Shown here: positions 31,268 through 41,034 of the stretch, piece by piece | Position numbering within the stretch: position 1 is the stretch's first letter | Layout: each line of letters begins with the position of its first letter | Assembly: GCA_016793635.1 (NCBI GenBank) | Contig: JAEUMD010000011.1 | Span: forward strand, 124,001-188,000 | Source: Hyphomicrobiaceae bacterium | GTDB taxonomy: Bacteria > Pseudomonadota > Alphaproteobacteria > Rhizobiales > Hyphomicrobiaceae | DNA: 64,000 bases | Direction of reading: 5' to 3' | Translations under genes and position numbers: made by a program | The notes under the pieces: model-generated | Database searches by the model: none | Told to the model about the DNA's origin: nothing | The model's input: the letters and a program-made list of their open reading frames with translations, nothing else

Positions 31268-34200
31268 TCAGTGTGCTGCCGTCTCACCCGGCACCTCGTC
31301 GAGCGCCACGCCGTCGTCGCGCAACACGACGTAGATCGCAGGGATCACAAGCACCGTCAGCAGCGTCGACGAGACGAGGCCGAACAGGAGCGAGATCGCG
31401 AGGCCCTGGAAGATCGGGTCGCTCAGGATTGTCGCCGCGCCGATCATTGCCGCCAGCGCCGTCAGCAGGATCGGCTTGAAGCGGATGGCGCCCGCCTCGA
31501 GCAGCGTCGATCGGAGCGACTGGCCCGGCCGCCGCCCGTGACGGATGAAGTCGACGAGCAGGATCGAATTGCGCACGATGATGCCCGCGAGCGCGATGAA
31601 GCCGATCATCGAAGTTGCCGAGAACGGCGCGCCGAAGATCCAATGACCGAACATGATGCCGATGAGCGTCAACGGCACGGGCGTCAGGATGACGAGTGGC
31701 AGCGCGAAGGACCCGAACTGAGCGACGACGAGGAAGTAGATGCCGAGGATCGCCACCGCGAACGCGCCGCCCATGTCGCGGAACGTCACGTAGGTCACCT
31801 CCCACTCACCGTCCCACAGCAGCTTCGGCGTCGAATCGTCCACCGGCTGCCCATGGTACAGGATCTCCGGCTTCTTCAGGCCGCCCCAGTCCGCCTTCTC
31901 GATGGCATCGGCGACGGCGAACATGCCGTAGATCGGCGCCTCGAACTGACCGGCCATGTCGCCGAGCACCATCTCGGCCGGGCGACCGTTGTGACGGAAC
32001 ACCGGGTACGAGGCCCGCTCGCGCGTCACCTTCACGACGTCACCGAGCTCGACGATCGACCGATTGCCCGGCAGCGCGTTCGCGGGGACGGGCGTAGCGA
32101 GTGTATGCTGGCCGAGCGTCTTGGTGCTCTTCGGCAGCGCCACGGCGATCTCGATCGGGTGGCGCTGCTCGCCGCGCTGCGAATATCCGACGGGCGTACC
32201 CTTCAGATAGGCCTGCACGGTGTCGTAGACGTCGCTCTCCTCGACCTTGTGGAACTCGAGATTGTCCTGATCGATGGCGATACGGACGCGCTCGCTCGGC
32301 CGGCCATAGCTGTCGTCGACGTCGACGATGTAGGGCACCGACTTGAAAGCTTCCTTCACCTTCTCCGCCACCTGCCGGCGCGTCTCGGGATCGGGCCCGT
32401 AGATCTCCGCTAACAGCGTCGAGAGCACCGGCGGTCCGGGCGGCACCTCCACAACTTTCACGGACGTCCCCTCCGGCGCCTCGATACCGGCGAGACGCGC
32501 GCGCACGTCGAGCGCGATCTCGTGACTGGTGCGCGAGCGCTCTTCCTTGGACGAGAGGTTAACCTGCAGATCGCCGAGCTCGGGCGAAGACCGCAGGTAG
32601 TAGTGCCGCACGAGCCCGTTGAAGTTGAACGGAGCCGCCGTGCCAGCATAGGCCTCGATCGAGTGCAGCTCCGGCAGCGAAGCGATGCGTTCCGCTGCGA
32701 TGCGCAGCACCCGGTCCGTCTGCTCCAGCGTCGAGCCTTCCGGTAGATCGACGACCACCTGCAGCTCGGACTTGTTGTCGAACGGCAGCAACTTCACCGT
32801 CACGGACTTGGTCGCGAACAGGACCAGCGACAGCAGTGTGGCGCCGCCGACGGCCATCAGGAAGCGCCAAGACGAACGCTTCGTCGCAAGGATGGGGCGA
32901 GCCGCCTTGACGTACAGTCGGCCGAGCACGCCGCCGTCGTCATGGCCACCATGACCGCCATGTCCACCCGCGTGAACCTTGCCGATGCGCACCATCAGCC
33001 ATGGCGTCAGGATCACGGCGACGAAGAACGAGAAGATCATCGCGGCAGAGGCGTTCGCTGGGATCGGGCTCATGTACGGCCCCATCAGCCCGGAGACGAA
33101 CAGCATCGGCAACAGCGCGGCGACCACCGTCAGCGTGGCGATGATGGTCGGATTGCCGACCTCTGCGACCGCCTCGACGGCACCCTGCACCTTCGAGCGC
33201 CCGTCACCCATGCCCCAGTGGCGCGCGATGTTCTCGATCACGACGATGGCGTCGTCGACGAGAATGCCGATGGCGAAGATCAACGCGAAAAGACTGACGC
33301 GATTGATCGTGTAGCCCATGATGTAGGACGCGAACAGCGTCAGCAGGATGGTGGTCGGGATGACCACCAGCACCACCGCGCCCTCGCGCCAGCCGATCAC
33401 AAGCCAGATCAGGACGACGATGGAGATCGTCGCGAGACCGAGATGGAACAGCAGCTCGTTCGCCTTCTCGTCGGCCGTATGGCCGTAGTTGCGCGTCACC
33501 TCGACCTTGATGTCGTCGGGAATGATACGACCCTTGAGCTGATCGAGGCGCGCGATCACGGCTTCCGAGATGACGACCGCGTTGGCACCTGCGCGCTTGG
33601 CGACGGCGACGGAGACGGTCGGCACCTGCAAGATGCCGGTGACGCGACGCTCGTTCGCCTTGGGCGGCTCTTCATAGGTGGCCGTGTCGAGCTTCGGCTC
33701 CATGTGCCAGGCGCGACTCTCGAGCGGCTTTGAATCGACAACGACCTTGGCCACGTCACGCACGTAGACCGGACGGCCGTCGCGCGTCGTCATCAGCAAC
33801 AGCCCGATGTCGGGAATGCCCTTCAGCGTCTGGCCGGCGACGACCGGGACCGACTGGTTCGCCTCGCGAACGGTTCCGGCGAGAAACGCGCGGTTCGCCT
33901 CCTTCACCTTGCCGATCAACTGCGCGAGCGTGACACCGTAGAGTGCGAGGCGCTCGGGATCGGGCTCGATGCGGATCTGGTCCGGGCGTCCGCCAGCAAG
34001 ATACGTCAATCCGACGTTCTCGAGTTTGGCGAGTTCAACGCGCACGTCGTCCGCGAGATGATAGAGACGGCTGTCCGTCCAGCTCTGCGCAAACTCCGCC
34101 TTGGGCGACAGCGTCGCGACGACGATCGCCACGTCGTCGATGCCGCGTCCGACGATCAGAGGCTCGGGAATGCCGACAGGGATGCGGTCGTAGTTGGCGC

Positions 34201-34585
34201 GGACCTTGTCGTGCACGCGCAGAATGGCGTTGTCCGCCTCGGTACCGACGAGGAACCGCGCGGTGACGACGACGCGGTCATCCACCGTCTGGCTGTAGAC
34301 GTGTTCGACGCCGTTGATCGACTTGACGATGGTCTCGAGCGGTTCCGTCACCAGGCGCACCGCGTCCTCGGCCTTGAGGCCGTCGGCGTTGACCATGATG
34401 TCGACGAGCGGAACCGATATCTGCGGTTCCTCCTCGCGCGGCAGCGAGACGAGGGCGATGAGGCCGAGCGCGATCGACGCGAGCAGCAGGAGCGGCGTCA
34501 GAGGCGAGCCGATGAAGGCGCGCGTCAGCCGGCCGGAAAGGCCGAGGTTCGGCTCACCGGAAGGAGACTGATGGGATTGGCTCAT
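31268..34585 (-). CDS. RND efflux transporter, inner-membrane subunit (HAE1-like)
   Basis: 1105 residues, full length for AcrB-type pumps: a first membrane helix (about 28-48), a periplasmic domain, a membrane bundle with the proton-relay pair in IFAIGILVDDAIVVIENIARH, then a duplicated second half ending in LLFGLVSSTLLTVLVIPAIYVVL. The double Asp (VDDA) favours organic-substrate pumps over heavy-metal pumps. An unusual Gly/His-rich run, HAGGHGGHGGHDDGG, lies in the cytoplasmic linker between the halves at about residue 540. It overlaps the membrane fusion gene by four bases. No outer-membrane channel gene is adjacent. Confidence 0.9.
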   Translation of the reverse strand: MSQSHQSPSGEPNLGLSGRLTRAFIGSPLTPLLLLASIALGLIALVSLPREEEPQISVPLVDIMVNADGLKAEDAVRLVTEPLETIVKSINGVEHVYSQTVDDRVVVTARFLVGTEADNAILRVHDKVRANYDRIPVGIPEPLIVGRGIDDVAIVVATLSPKAEFAQSWTDSRLYHLADDVRVELAKLENVGLTYLAGGRPDQIRIEPDPERLALYGVTLAQLIGKVKEANRAFLAGTVREANQSVPVVAGQTLKGIPDIGLLLMTTRDGRPVYVRDVAKVVVDSKPLESRAWHMEPKLDTATYEEPPKANERRVTGILQVPTVSVAVAKRAGANAVVISEAVIARLDQLKGRIIPDDIKVEVTRNYGHTADEKANELLFHLGLATISIVVLIWLVIGWREGAVVLVVIPTTILLTLFASYIMGYTINRVSLFALIFAIGILVDDAIVVIENIARHWGMGDGRSKVQGAVEAVAEVGNPTIIATLTVVAALLPMLFVSGLMGPYMSPIPANASAAMIFSFFVAVILTPWLMVRIGKVHAGGHGGHGGHDDGGVLGRLYVKAARPILATKRSSWRFLMAVGGATLLSLVLFATKSVTVKLLPFDNKSELQVVVDLPEGSTLEQTDRVLRIAAERIASLPELHSIEAYAGTAAPFNFNGLVRHYYLRSSPELGDLQVNLSSKEERSRTSHEIALDVRARLAGIEAPEGTSVKVVEVPPGPPVLSTLLAEIYGPDPETRRQVAEKVKEAFKSVPYIVDVDDSYGRPSERVRIAIDQDNLEFHKVEESDVYDTVQAYLKGTPVGYSQRGEQRHPIEIAVALPKSTKTLGQHTLATPVPANALPGNRSIVELGDVVKVTRERASYPVFRHNGRPAEMVLGDMAGQFEAPIYGMFAVADAIEKADWGGLKKPEILYHGQPVDDSTPKLLWDGEWEVTYVTFRDMGGAFAVAILGIYFLVVAQFGSFALPLVILTPVPLTLIGIMFGHWIFGAPFSATSMIGFIALAGIIVRNSILLVDFIRHGRRPGQSLRSTLLEAGAIRFKPILLTALAAMIGAATILSDPIFQGLAISLLFGLVSSTLLTVLVIPAIYVVLRDDGVALDEVPGETAAH

Positions 34586-35646
34586 GGCTTCAGGATCTCG
34601 TCACCGGGGTTCAGGCCGCCGAGCACCTCGATGCCGGTGCTGCCATCCTTGAGCTCGACGGGCTGACCGAGCTGCACCACGACCTCCGAAACGTCGCCGC
34701 CCTTGCGCGACACGCGCACGAAGTCGTAGCCGTAGCGCGTCGTGACGTAGGCGCGCGGAATGACGATGCCGCTGCGCATGCCGCCCGAGATGTAGACGAG
34801 CACGCGCTCGCCGACGAAGAAATCGCCGAGACCTTCGACATTGGCGTCGGCGATCACCCGGCCGGACTGGAGTTCGGGATAGACCTGCCCGATCTCGCCC
34901 TTGACGAGTTTCTGCTCGCCCGCGTTGAGGCTTCTCGCGCCGAGACGGATCACATCGCCCTTGCGCACGAAGCGCGCATGGCGCTCGGGCAGCTCGAGGC
35001 GCAGCACGTAGGCATTGGCGGCGATGGTGGCGAGGCTCTCACCCGGCAGGACAACCGAGCCGATGGTGACGGGCACCAGCAGAACGCGGCCGTTGGCGGG
35101 CGCCAGCACCTCTCCCTCCTCGACCTGCCGGCGCACGACATCGCGCTCGGCCGTGGCCGACTTCAACTGGTTGGTGACGACCTCGAGCTGAGTGCGCAGC
35201 TCATCCACCTTCGCCTTGGGCGTGAAACCGCGCTTGATCAGCTCCTCCTGGCGTCCAAGCTCCCGCTCGGTGTTGTCGCGCTGTGCTGAAAGACCGGCGA
35301 TCTGGGCGTCGAGTGCCTTGAGCTTCAGGGCGAGCTTCTGGTCGGCGATGATGGCGATGACCTTGCCGGTGTCGACCTCGCTACCCTCGTCCACCATCAG
35401 CGAGGCCACCGTGCCGCCGATACGGGCGCGGGCCTCGATGCGGTCGGTCGAGCGCACGGTTGCATAGACCGACTTCAGATCCTCGATCTCGGAGGTCTCC
35501 ACCTTGTAGGGCGCCTGCGACGAAGCGGCGACGGCGGGCGCCGCCGTGGCCAGCGGCATAGTCGCCGCGGCGGGCGCTGCGGCAGCCAAGGCCGCGCCTC
35601 CAGTGACTGCAAGAAATGTCAATATTTTCCGCATGTTCATCATCAT
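34582..35646 (-). CDS. RND efflux periplasmic adaptor (membrane fusion protein)
   Basis: 354 residues from MMMNMRKILTF; a start 9 codons upstream is possible. A signal segment (about 5-33) precedes a beta-barrel/lipoyl-like hairpin: RIEARARIGGTVASLMVDEGSEVDTGKVIAIIAD begins the biotinyl-lipoyl half, a coiled coil (about 95-165, LDAQIAGLSAQRDNTERELGRQEELI) follows, then EGEVLAPANGRVLLVPVTIGSVVLPGE closes it. It links the RND pump to an outer-membrane channel. The two genes form an operon with the adaptor first. Confidence 0.88.
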   Translation of the reverse strand: MMMNMRKILTFLAVTGGAALAAAAPAAATMPLATAAPAVAASSQAPYKVETSEIEDLKSVYATVRSTDRIEARARIGGTVASLMVDEGSEVDTGKVIAIIADQKLALKLKALDAQIAGLSAQRDNTERELGRQEELIKRGFTPKAKVDELRTQLEVVTNQLKSATAERDVVRRQVEEGEVLAPANGRVLLVPVTIGSVVLPGESLATIAANAYVLRLELPERHARFVRKGDVIRLGARSLNAGEQKLVKGEIGQVYPELQSGRVIADANVEGLGDFFVGERVLVYISGGMRSGIVIPRAYVTTRYGYDFVRVSRKGGDVSEVVVQLGQPVELKDGSTGIEVLGGLNPGDEILKP

Positions 35647-35946
35647 CTTTCGTCCGGTGTCCGGCGCCGGCACATGATCCCGGCAGCTCTCTTGGTATCG
35701 GAGGTACCATGATCGTGAATCGGCGGTCGGTGATCCGGGTCACGTTTCTTTCGCAACTGCGAAATGACGCCCTTTAACCCTGAAGGGTCCGGCGTTAGCC
35801 CCAGTCGCAGTCTGCTCTCATTGACTGGCACTGCAATGAGGAGTTGCAGTTCGAACCCCATTCTATCCACATTCGCGAGACCGCCGTTCCGCCGCAGCGC
35901 TTCGCGCGACCATGCAGGCGGACAGCGAGACTGGAACACTGAGGCC
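35647..35946. promoter_or_regulatory. Divergent region before RND operon and methyltransferase
   Basis: About 300 bases between divergent genes. It contains hairpins TTTCGC-AACT-GCGAAA (35749-35764) and ACCCT-GA-AGGGT (35777-35788), the second nested in a weaker ACGCC/GGCGT pair. No regulator gene is adjacent. These repeats are candidates for operator sites of the efflux operon. Confidence 0.35.
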
Positions 35947-36663
35947 ATGAGGCAAGCCCCCTCGACAACGAACGATTGTTCGAGCCTGCTTGATCGCCTG
36001 CCTTTGCACCGTCACGAGGTCAAGGCGATGGGGCGGGTCTGGCGGATCGACGCCGTGCGCGATCATTCCGCGTTACTCGGCGTTGCCGGCGACCTCACCG
36101 AATTCCCGTTCGGCCTGCTGCTCTGGGAATCGTCCCTCGCTCTCGCAGACCGGCTCGGCACCGAGACTGGCAAGTTGAATGGAGCCGAAACCCTGGAGAT
36201 CGGTGCAGGTGCGGGCCTCGCCGGGCTTGCCGCTGCTGCGGCGGGGGCCCGCGTGGTGCAGACCGATCATTCCGCAGAAGCGATCGCGCTCTGCCGGCGC
36301 AACGCCGACCTCAATCGCATCGACGGCGTATCGCTGGCGCAGTCCGACTGGCGCGACTGGCATGATGCGCGGCGCTATGACCTCATCATCGGCGCCGACG
36401 TCCTTTACGAGCGGGAAACCCACACACTCGTCAGGGAGATCCTCTCACGCAACCTCGCCCCATCGGGCCGCGCCATCCTCGCCGATCCCCGCCGTCTCGA
36501 CACGCCGGCCTTCCTTGCGTCCCTTCGCGCCGAGGGGTGGCATATCGGGATGGAGAGCCTCGAGGTGCCGGCCATCGTTCCTGTGCGTCCGGGGCAGTCT
36601 GTCACCATCGACCTCTTCACGATCCGCAATCCCCGCACCCCGGTCTCCCCAAGAACGGCCTGA
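35947..36663 (+). CDS. SAM-dependent methyltransferase (METTL/PrmA-like)
   Basis: 238 residues from MRQAPSTTND. SAM-binding motif I is ETLEIGAGAGLAGLAAAAAGA (about 81-101), motif II ARVVQTDHS, and the post-motif YDLIIGADVLYERETH is the DVLYE pattern of the methyltransferase-16 group, which methylates lysines of proteins, as METTL21-type enzymes do. N-terminal FPFGLLLWESSLALADRL is also typical (WxxxLxLA). Substrate unknown. It converges on hflX. Confidence 0.82.
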   Translation: MRQAPSTTNDCSSLLDRLPLHRHEVKAMGRVWRIDAVRDHSALLGVAGDLTEFPFGLLLWESSLALADRLGTETGKLNGAETLEIGAGAGLAGLAAAAAGARVVQTDHSAEAIALCRRNADLNRIDGVSLAQSDWRDWHDARRYDLIIGADVLYERETHTLVREILSRNLAPSGRAILADPRRLDTPAFLASLRAEGWHIGMESLEVPAIVPVRPGQSVTIDLFTIRNPRTPVSPRTA

Positions 36664-36673
36664 CGGCGGCGCC

Positions 36674-38074
36674 TCAAGAGGTGCGTTGCGCTAACCGCGC
36701 TTCGAGGCGACCTCTCTTTTCGGGTGTCAGGCGCACCGTCATCACGCTGTCACCCGCGTCGGTCTGCCGGTCGGCGATCACGTCTGCGTTCTGGTGCAAC
36801 CATGCCCTGAGACGGCCGTCGGCAGCGGCGACCGTCAGCGTTATCACCTCATCGCCCGTCCCGAGACGTGAATCGATGGCCGAGAGCAGGCGATCGATCC
36901 CGTCCCCTGTCAGGGCCGAAACCAGCACCGGCTTCTGCTCGCGCCAGCGCGCCGAATTGTCGACATCCTCCCTCACCTCAGCGGAAAGCCGGTCGGACTT
37001 GTTCCAGACCTCGAGAATGTGGTTCTCGGCCGGTGTCAGGTCGATGCCGAGGCTCGCGAGCACGGCTTCGACGTCGGCGGCTTGCGCCTCGGTCTCGGAG
37101 TGCGAGATGTCGCGGACATGCAGAATGAGGTCGGCGCCGATGACCTCCTCGAGCGTCGCTCGGAAGGCAGCAACCAGCATCGTCGGAAGATCGGAGATGA
37201 AGCCGACCGTATCGGACAGGATGATGCGCCGCCCGCTCGGCAGCCGCACTTCGCGCATGGTCGGGTCGAGCGTGGCGAAGACCTGGTCCATCGCCAGCAC
37301 GCCCGCCCCGGTGACACGATTGAAAAGCGTTGATTTGCCAGCGTTGGTGTAGCCGACGATAGCGACCACGGGATACGGCACCTTGCGCCGCCCGGCGCGG
37401 TGCAACTCGCGCGTCTTGACCACCTGCTCGAGCTCGCGGCGGATGGCGTCGATGCGCTCTTGCAGCATGCGGCGGTCGAGCTCGATCTGCGCTTCGCCGG
37501 GACCGCCGAGAAAGCCGGAGCCGCCGCGCTGGCGCTCGAGATGGGTCCAGGCACGGACGAGCCGGCCCTTCTGGTAGGAGAGGTGCGCCAGTTCGACTTG
37601 AAGGCGGCCCTCACGTGTGCGTGCGCGGGCACCGAAGATCTCGAGGATCAGGCCCGTGCGGTCGAGGACCTTCGTCTTCCAGGCCTTTTCGAGATTGCGT
37701 TGCTGGACCGGGGTGACGGCGTGATCGACGATGACAAGCGCGATCTGCTCGTCGGCGACGAGTTTGGCCAGTTCCTCGACCTTACCGGAGCCGAACAGCG
37801 TCGCGGGCTTCGGGCTCGGCACGGCCACGATCATGCCGCGCACGACGTCGAGCGCGATGGCCTCCGCGAGGCCGACCGATTCGGCGAGCCTGTCCTCCGG
37901 CGAATGAAGCGACGCGCGCTGGCGTGGAACGGCGGTGCGTGACGCCGCCATCACGTCGCCGGGGCGACCCGGCACGGCTTCTCCGGCGGCGGGCACTGCG
38001 GCGGCGGTTGGGGTAGCCGGCGAGAGCGAGGCGCGGCGAGCTGGCAGCACGGGAACGAGCACGAGCGCGCGCAC
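36674..38074 (-). CDS. hflX: GTPase HflX
   Basis: 466 residues with a GTG start; no ATG exists in the open frame back towards hfq, although the frame extends some 30 codons further. HflX is a ribosome-splitting GTPase. The N-terminal nucleotide-binding domain includes TLFGSGKVEELAKLV, then the helical RQRGGSGFLGGPGEAQIELDRR linker, and the G domain: G1 GYTNAGKSTLFN, G3 LSDTVGFISDLP, G4 VWNKSD, G5 VSAL. The order hfq-hflX is standard for alphaproteobacteria. Confidence 0.93.
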   Translation of the reverse strand: MRALVLVPVLPARRASLSPATPTAAAVPAAGEAVPGRPGDVMAASRTAVPRQRASLHSPEDRLAESVGLAEAIALDVVRGMIVAVPSPKPATLFGSGKVEELAKLVADEQIALVIVDHAVTPVQQRNLEKAWKTKVLDRTGLILEIFGARARTREGRLQVELAHLSYQKGRLVRAWTHLERQRGGSGFLGGPGEAQIELDRRMLQERIDAIRRELEQVVKTRELHRAGRRKVPYPVVAIVGYTNAGKSTLFNRVTGAGVLAMDQVFATLDPTMREVRLPSGRRIILSDTVGFISDLPTMLVAAFRATLEEVIGADLILHVRDISHSETEAQAADVEAVLASLGIDLTPAENHILEVWNKSDRLSAEVREDVDNSARWREQKPVLVSALTGDGIDRLLSAIDSRLGTGDEVITLTVAAADGRLRAWLHQNADVIADRQTDAGDSVMTVRLTPEKRGRLEARLAQRTS

Positions 38075-38177
38075 GGGCGAGGGCGTCCGCTCTATCCCGA
38101 GGGCCGCTTTCGCCTTGCGCTTTTCCGCTTGGCCTTCGTCTCCGGCGTCGCTGTCTATCGCGTCGTCTCCAGGGCCA

Positions 38178-38426
38178 CTACGAGCCGTCAGCCGGATCGC
38201 TGTCCATCAGATGTACCGGCTGACCCGGCATGATGGTCGAGATCGCATGCTTATAGACCAGCTGGGAATGCCCGTCACGACGTAGCAGGACACAGAAATT
38301 GTCGAACCACGTCACGATGCCTTGGAGCTTTACACCGTTGATAAGGAAAATCGTCAGCGGGGTCTTGTTCTTGCGAACGTGGTTTAGGAATGTGTCCTGG
38401 AGGCTTTGAACCCTGTCTGCCGCCAT
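38178..38426 (-). CDS. hfq: RNA chaperone Hfq
   Basis: 82 residues from [19 protein letters not shown], after AAGGGTGGAA. The Sm1 motif [21 protein letters not shown] and Sm2 motif [12 protein letters not shown] (with YKHA) are intact. Hfq hexamers pair small RNAs with messages and, in alphaproteobacteria, also influence nitrogen regulation, fitting the nearby ntr genes. It is 103 bases before hflX. Confidence 0.97.
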   Translation of the reverse strand: MAADRVQSLQDTFLNHVRKNKTPLTIFLINGVKLQGIVTWFDNFCVLLRRDGHSQLVYKHAISTIMPGQPVHLMDSDPADGS

Positions 38427-38638
38427 CGTTTTTTTCCACCCTTGTTCATTTTCTCCCAGCCGACGCAGAAGTGGCCGGGGCTGGCGCGGCACTGCGCTTC
38501 CAGCCCGGCACGAATCCATACTGCAGCGTGTCCGGTGGTTCGAGACTAGCCTTTTACGGCGAGGAAAAGCAAAGGCAAACGCTTCTGAGACGCTAGGCAT
38601 TACGACGCAGACGAAGGTCAAATGCGAGCAATTTCACC

Positions 38639-39499
38639 CTAATCTAGCTGGCCAGCGCCGTGAAATTTTGCGCGCAGACGCAGCGCGATAGGACCGGGTT
38701 GCCCGTTCCCGACAACCCTTCCGTCGACCTGCACCACCGGCATGACCGTATTTGTCGCAGACGTGATAAATGCCTCACGAGCGAGCACCACCTCTGCCGG
38801 CCGGAACGGACGGAAAACAACCTCCAGCCCCTCCTCCTCGATCAAGTCGAGCAGCGACGCCCTCGTTACGCCCGCAAGAATGGCATTGTCGGCCCTCCGG
38901 GTAACGAGCCGCCCCTCCCCGTCGATGATCCAGGCGTTGCTTGACGATCCTTCCGTGACGAACCCCTCACGGTCGACCAGCCAGGCTTCGCTGGCCCCCT
39001 CGCGGTGGGCCGCGGTCTTGGCGAGGCAGGCTGGTAGCAGCATCACCGTCTTGATATCGCAGCGCCCCCAGCGGAGGTCCGACATGGTCTTGATGGCAAT
39101 GCCGCGGGCCGCCTGTGCCTCCTGTGCCGCGCGCGAGATCGAGCGGGCGATACAGACGACGGTCGGCTCGGTCTCGCCGGGATCTGGAAACGGAAAATCC
39201 CGCGGTGCCGCTCCCCGCGTCACCTGCAGATAGACCGAACCGTTGCGGACGAGGTTGCGCCGCTCCGTCTCACGCATGACGAGGTCCAGTGCCCGGTCGG
39301 ACCGTGCGAGTTCGAGTTCGATCTCGCCGAGCGAGCGGCGCAGGCGCGCCAGATGGCGGTCGAGATCGACGAGCCGGCCCTTGTAGACCTCGCACACCTC
39401 ATAGATCGCGTCGGCGAACTGGAAGCCCCGGTCCTCGACATGCACCGCTGCCCGCGCGTAGGGGACGTAGCGGCCGTTGACGTAGACGATGCGAGACAT
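38639..39499 (-). CDS. dat: D-amino-acid transaminase (class IV PLP enzyme)
   Basis: 286 residues from MSRIVYVNGRYVP. Class IV aminotransferase features: VEDRGFQFADAIYEVCEVY, the catalytic Lys in WGRCDIKTVMLLPACLAK (about 147-164), EAWLVDREGFVTEGSSSNAWII and NAILAGVTRASLLDL. D-alanine transaminase and aminodeoxychorismate lyase share this fold; the position between trkA and hfq is that of the gene annotated dat in alphaproteobacteria. Aminodeoxychorismate lyase would make 4-aminobenzoate for folate and H4MPT, so the alternative matters here. Confidence 0.85.
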   Translation of the reverse strand: MSRIVYVNGRYVPYARAAVHVEDRGFQFADAIYEVCEVYKGRLVDLDRHLARLRRSLGEIELELARSDRALDLVMRETERRNLVRNGSVYLQVTRGAAPRDFPFPDPGETEPTVVCIARSISRAAQEAQAARGIAIKTMSDLRWGRCDIKTVMLLPACLAKTAAHREGASEAWLVDREGFVTEGSSSNAWIIDGEGRLVTRRADNAILAGVTRASLLDLIEEEGLEVVFRPFRPAEVVLAREAFITSATNTVMPVVQVDGRVVGNGQPGPIALRLRAKFHGAGQLD

Positions 39500-39649
39500 G
39501 GAAGCTCCGTCGCTGTGATCGTAACGCGCCCGACTGGGGCCTCTTTCCAATGCGGATATCGAGCCCGCACCCAAAAGCCCGAATTCGAACGTGCTAGCGG
39601 CGACTCGTGACGGCTCGCGCCTACGTGTCGAACAAAGTGCGATGACTCT

Positions 39650-41026
39650 CTAGAAATAGTCCGGGCTGACGCGGAACATCTGTTCGACCTCGCGCACGTG
39701 GTCGGCCCGCGCGAACAGCACCACGCGATCCTTGATTTCGAGCTCCGTCGCCCCCGTCGGCACCAGCACCTTGCCGTTGCGGAGAATCGAACCGAAGCGA
39801 ATACCCTCCGAGTGCTTGTAGTCGCGCAGTGGGCGGCCGAGAATGGGCGCCGTCTCCAGCACCTCCGCCTCGATCAGTTCGCCGGCTCCGTTGTGGACAG
39901 AATGAACGCCGCGGATGCGGCCGCGACGCACGTGCTGGAGAACGCGGCTGACGGTGATCGCTTTCGGATTCACCTGCGCGTCGATGCCGAGCGACCGCAC
40001 CATGCCGGCGTAGTTTGCGCTGTTGATGAGCGCGAGATTGGAACGGCAGCCAAGCTGCTTGGCGAGGGCCGCGGTGAGCAGGTTCACTTGATCGTCGTTG
40101 GTGACGGCGATGAGGATGTCAGAGGTGTTGGCCTCCGCCTCGCGCAGCATATCCTCGGAAAGCGCCGAGCCGTGCAGAACGACAGTGCGTTCGAGCGATT
40201 CCGCGATCTGCATGGCGCGCGCGCGCGAAACCTCGAGCACTTTGACGCGGATGTTGGGCTCGGCCAGTTCGAGCTGGCGCGCGATATAGAAGCCGATGTT
40301 GCCGCCGCCGGCGATGACGATGCGGCGGGCCCTCGCCTCCTCGTGACCGAAAATCTGGAGCGTGCGCGTTACCTGCTCGGTCGGCGTGATGACGTAAGCC
40401 TCGTCCCCCGCTTCGAGGAGATCCTTGCCATGCGGCACGAACAGCCGACCTTTGCGCACGATCGCGGCGGTGACGGTCGGCAGATCGGGAAACAGCTGGG
40501 CGAGCTGCGACAGGGGCGTGTCGAGCACCGGGCAGTCGGTCCCGCAGGTGATCCCGAGGCAGGCGATGCGCCCATCGGCGAAACTGACGGTATCGAAGGC
40601 GCCCGGCAATTGCAGGCGCCGGATGATCATGTTGCCGACCTCGATCTCGGGCGAGATGATGTAGTCGATCGGCAGGCCATCGCGTCCGAACAGCTTGGTC
40701 CAGGACTGCTCGAGGTAAGTCTGGCTGCGGACACGGGCGATCTTCATCGGAATGTCGAACAGGGTGTGCGCAACCTGGCACGCCACCATGTTGACCTCGT
40801 CGTGAAGCGTCACCGCGATCAGCATGTCGGCGTCACCCGCGCCGGCGCGTTCCAGCACGTCGGGGTGGGCGGCGTTGCCGTGAACCGCCCGCACCTCGAG
40901 CATATCGTTGGCGCGCTGGACGAGATCGGCGCTCGCGTCGATGATCGACACGCTGTTGCCCTCGGTGGACAAGCGCTCGGCGATGCCGGTGCCAACCTGT
41001 CCCGCGCCGCAGATGATGACGTTCAT
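39650..41026 (-). CDS. trkA: Trk potassium uptake protein TrkA
   Basis: 458 residues, two RCK_N/RCK_C units. The first NAD-binding loop is IICGAGQVGTGIAERL at the N-terminus, the second VIAGGGNIGFYIARQLE at about residue 232. TrkA is the cytoplasmic regulatory subunit of the Trk potassium channel. It starts 8 bases after ntrX stops, as in many alphaproteobacteria where ntrX and trkA are co-transcribed. Confidence 0.95.
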   Translation of the reverse strand: MNVIICGAGQVGTGIAERLSTEGNSVSIIDASADLVQRANDMLEVRAVHGNAAHPDVLERAGAGDADMLIAVTLHDEVNMVACQVAHTLFDIPMKIARVRSQTYLEQSWTKLFGRDGLPIDYIISPEIEVGNMIIRRLQLPGAFDTVSFADGRIACLGITCGTDCPVLDTPLSQLAQLFPDLPTVTAAIVRKGRLFVPHGKDLLEAGDEAYVITPTEQVTRTLQIFGHEEARARRIVIAGGGNIGFYIARQLELAEPNIRVKVLEVSRARAMQIAESLERTVVLHGSALSEDMLREAEANTSDILIAVTNDDQVNLLTAALAKQLGCRSNLALINSANYAGMVRSLGIDAQVNPKAITVSRVLQHVRRGRIRGVHSVHNGAGELIEAEVLETAPILGRPLRDYKHSEGIRFGSILRNGKVLVPTGATELEIKDRVVLFARADHVREVEQMFRVSPDYF

Positions 41027-41034
41027 GTGTTACC

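Noticed and set aside
35850-35870. GTTCGAACCCC sequence suggesting a tRNA T-arm
   Set aside because: No acceptor stem or anticodon arm at the right spacing; it is intergenic DNA before the methyltransferase gene.
38075-38177. Upstream extension of hflX without ATG as a possible frameshift
   Set aside because: The frame is open and acidic but the GTG start gives the usual HflX N-terminus (RALVLVPVLPAR); no damage to the gene is evident.
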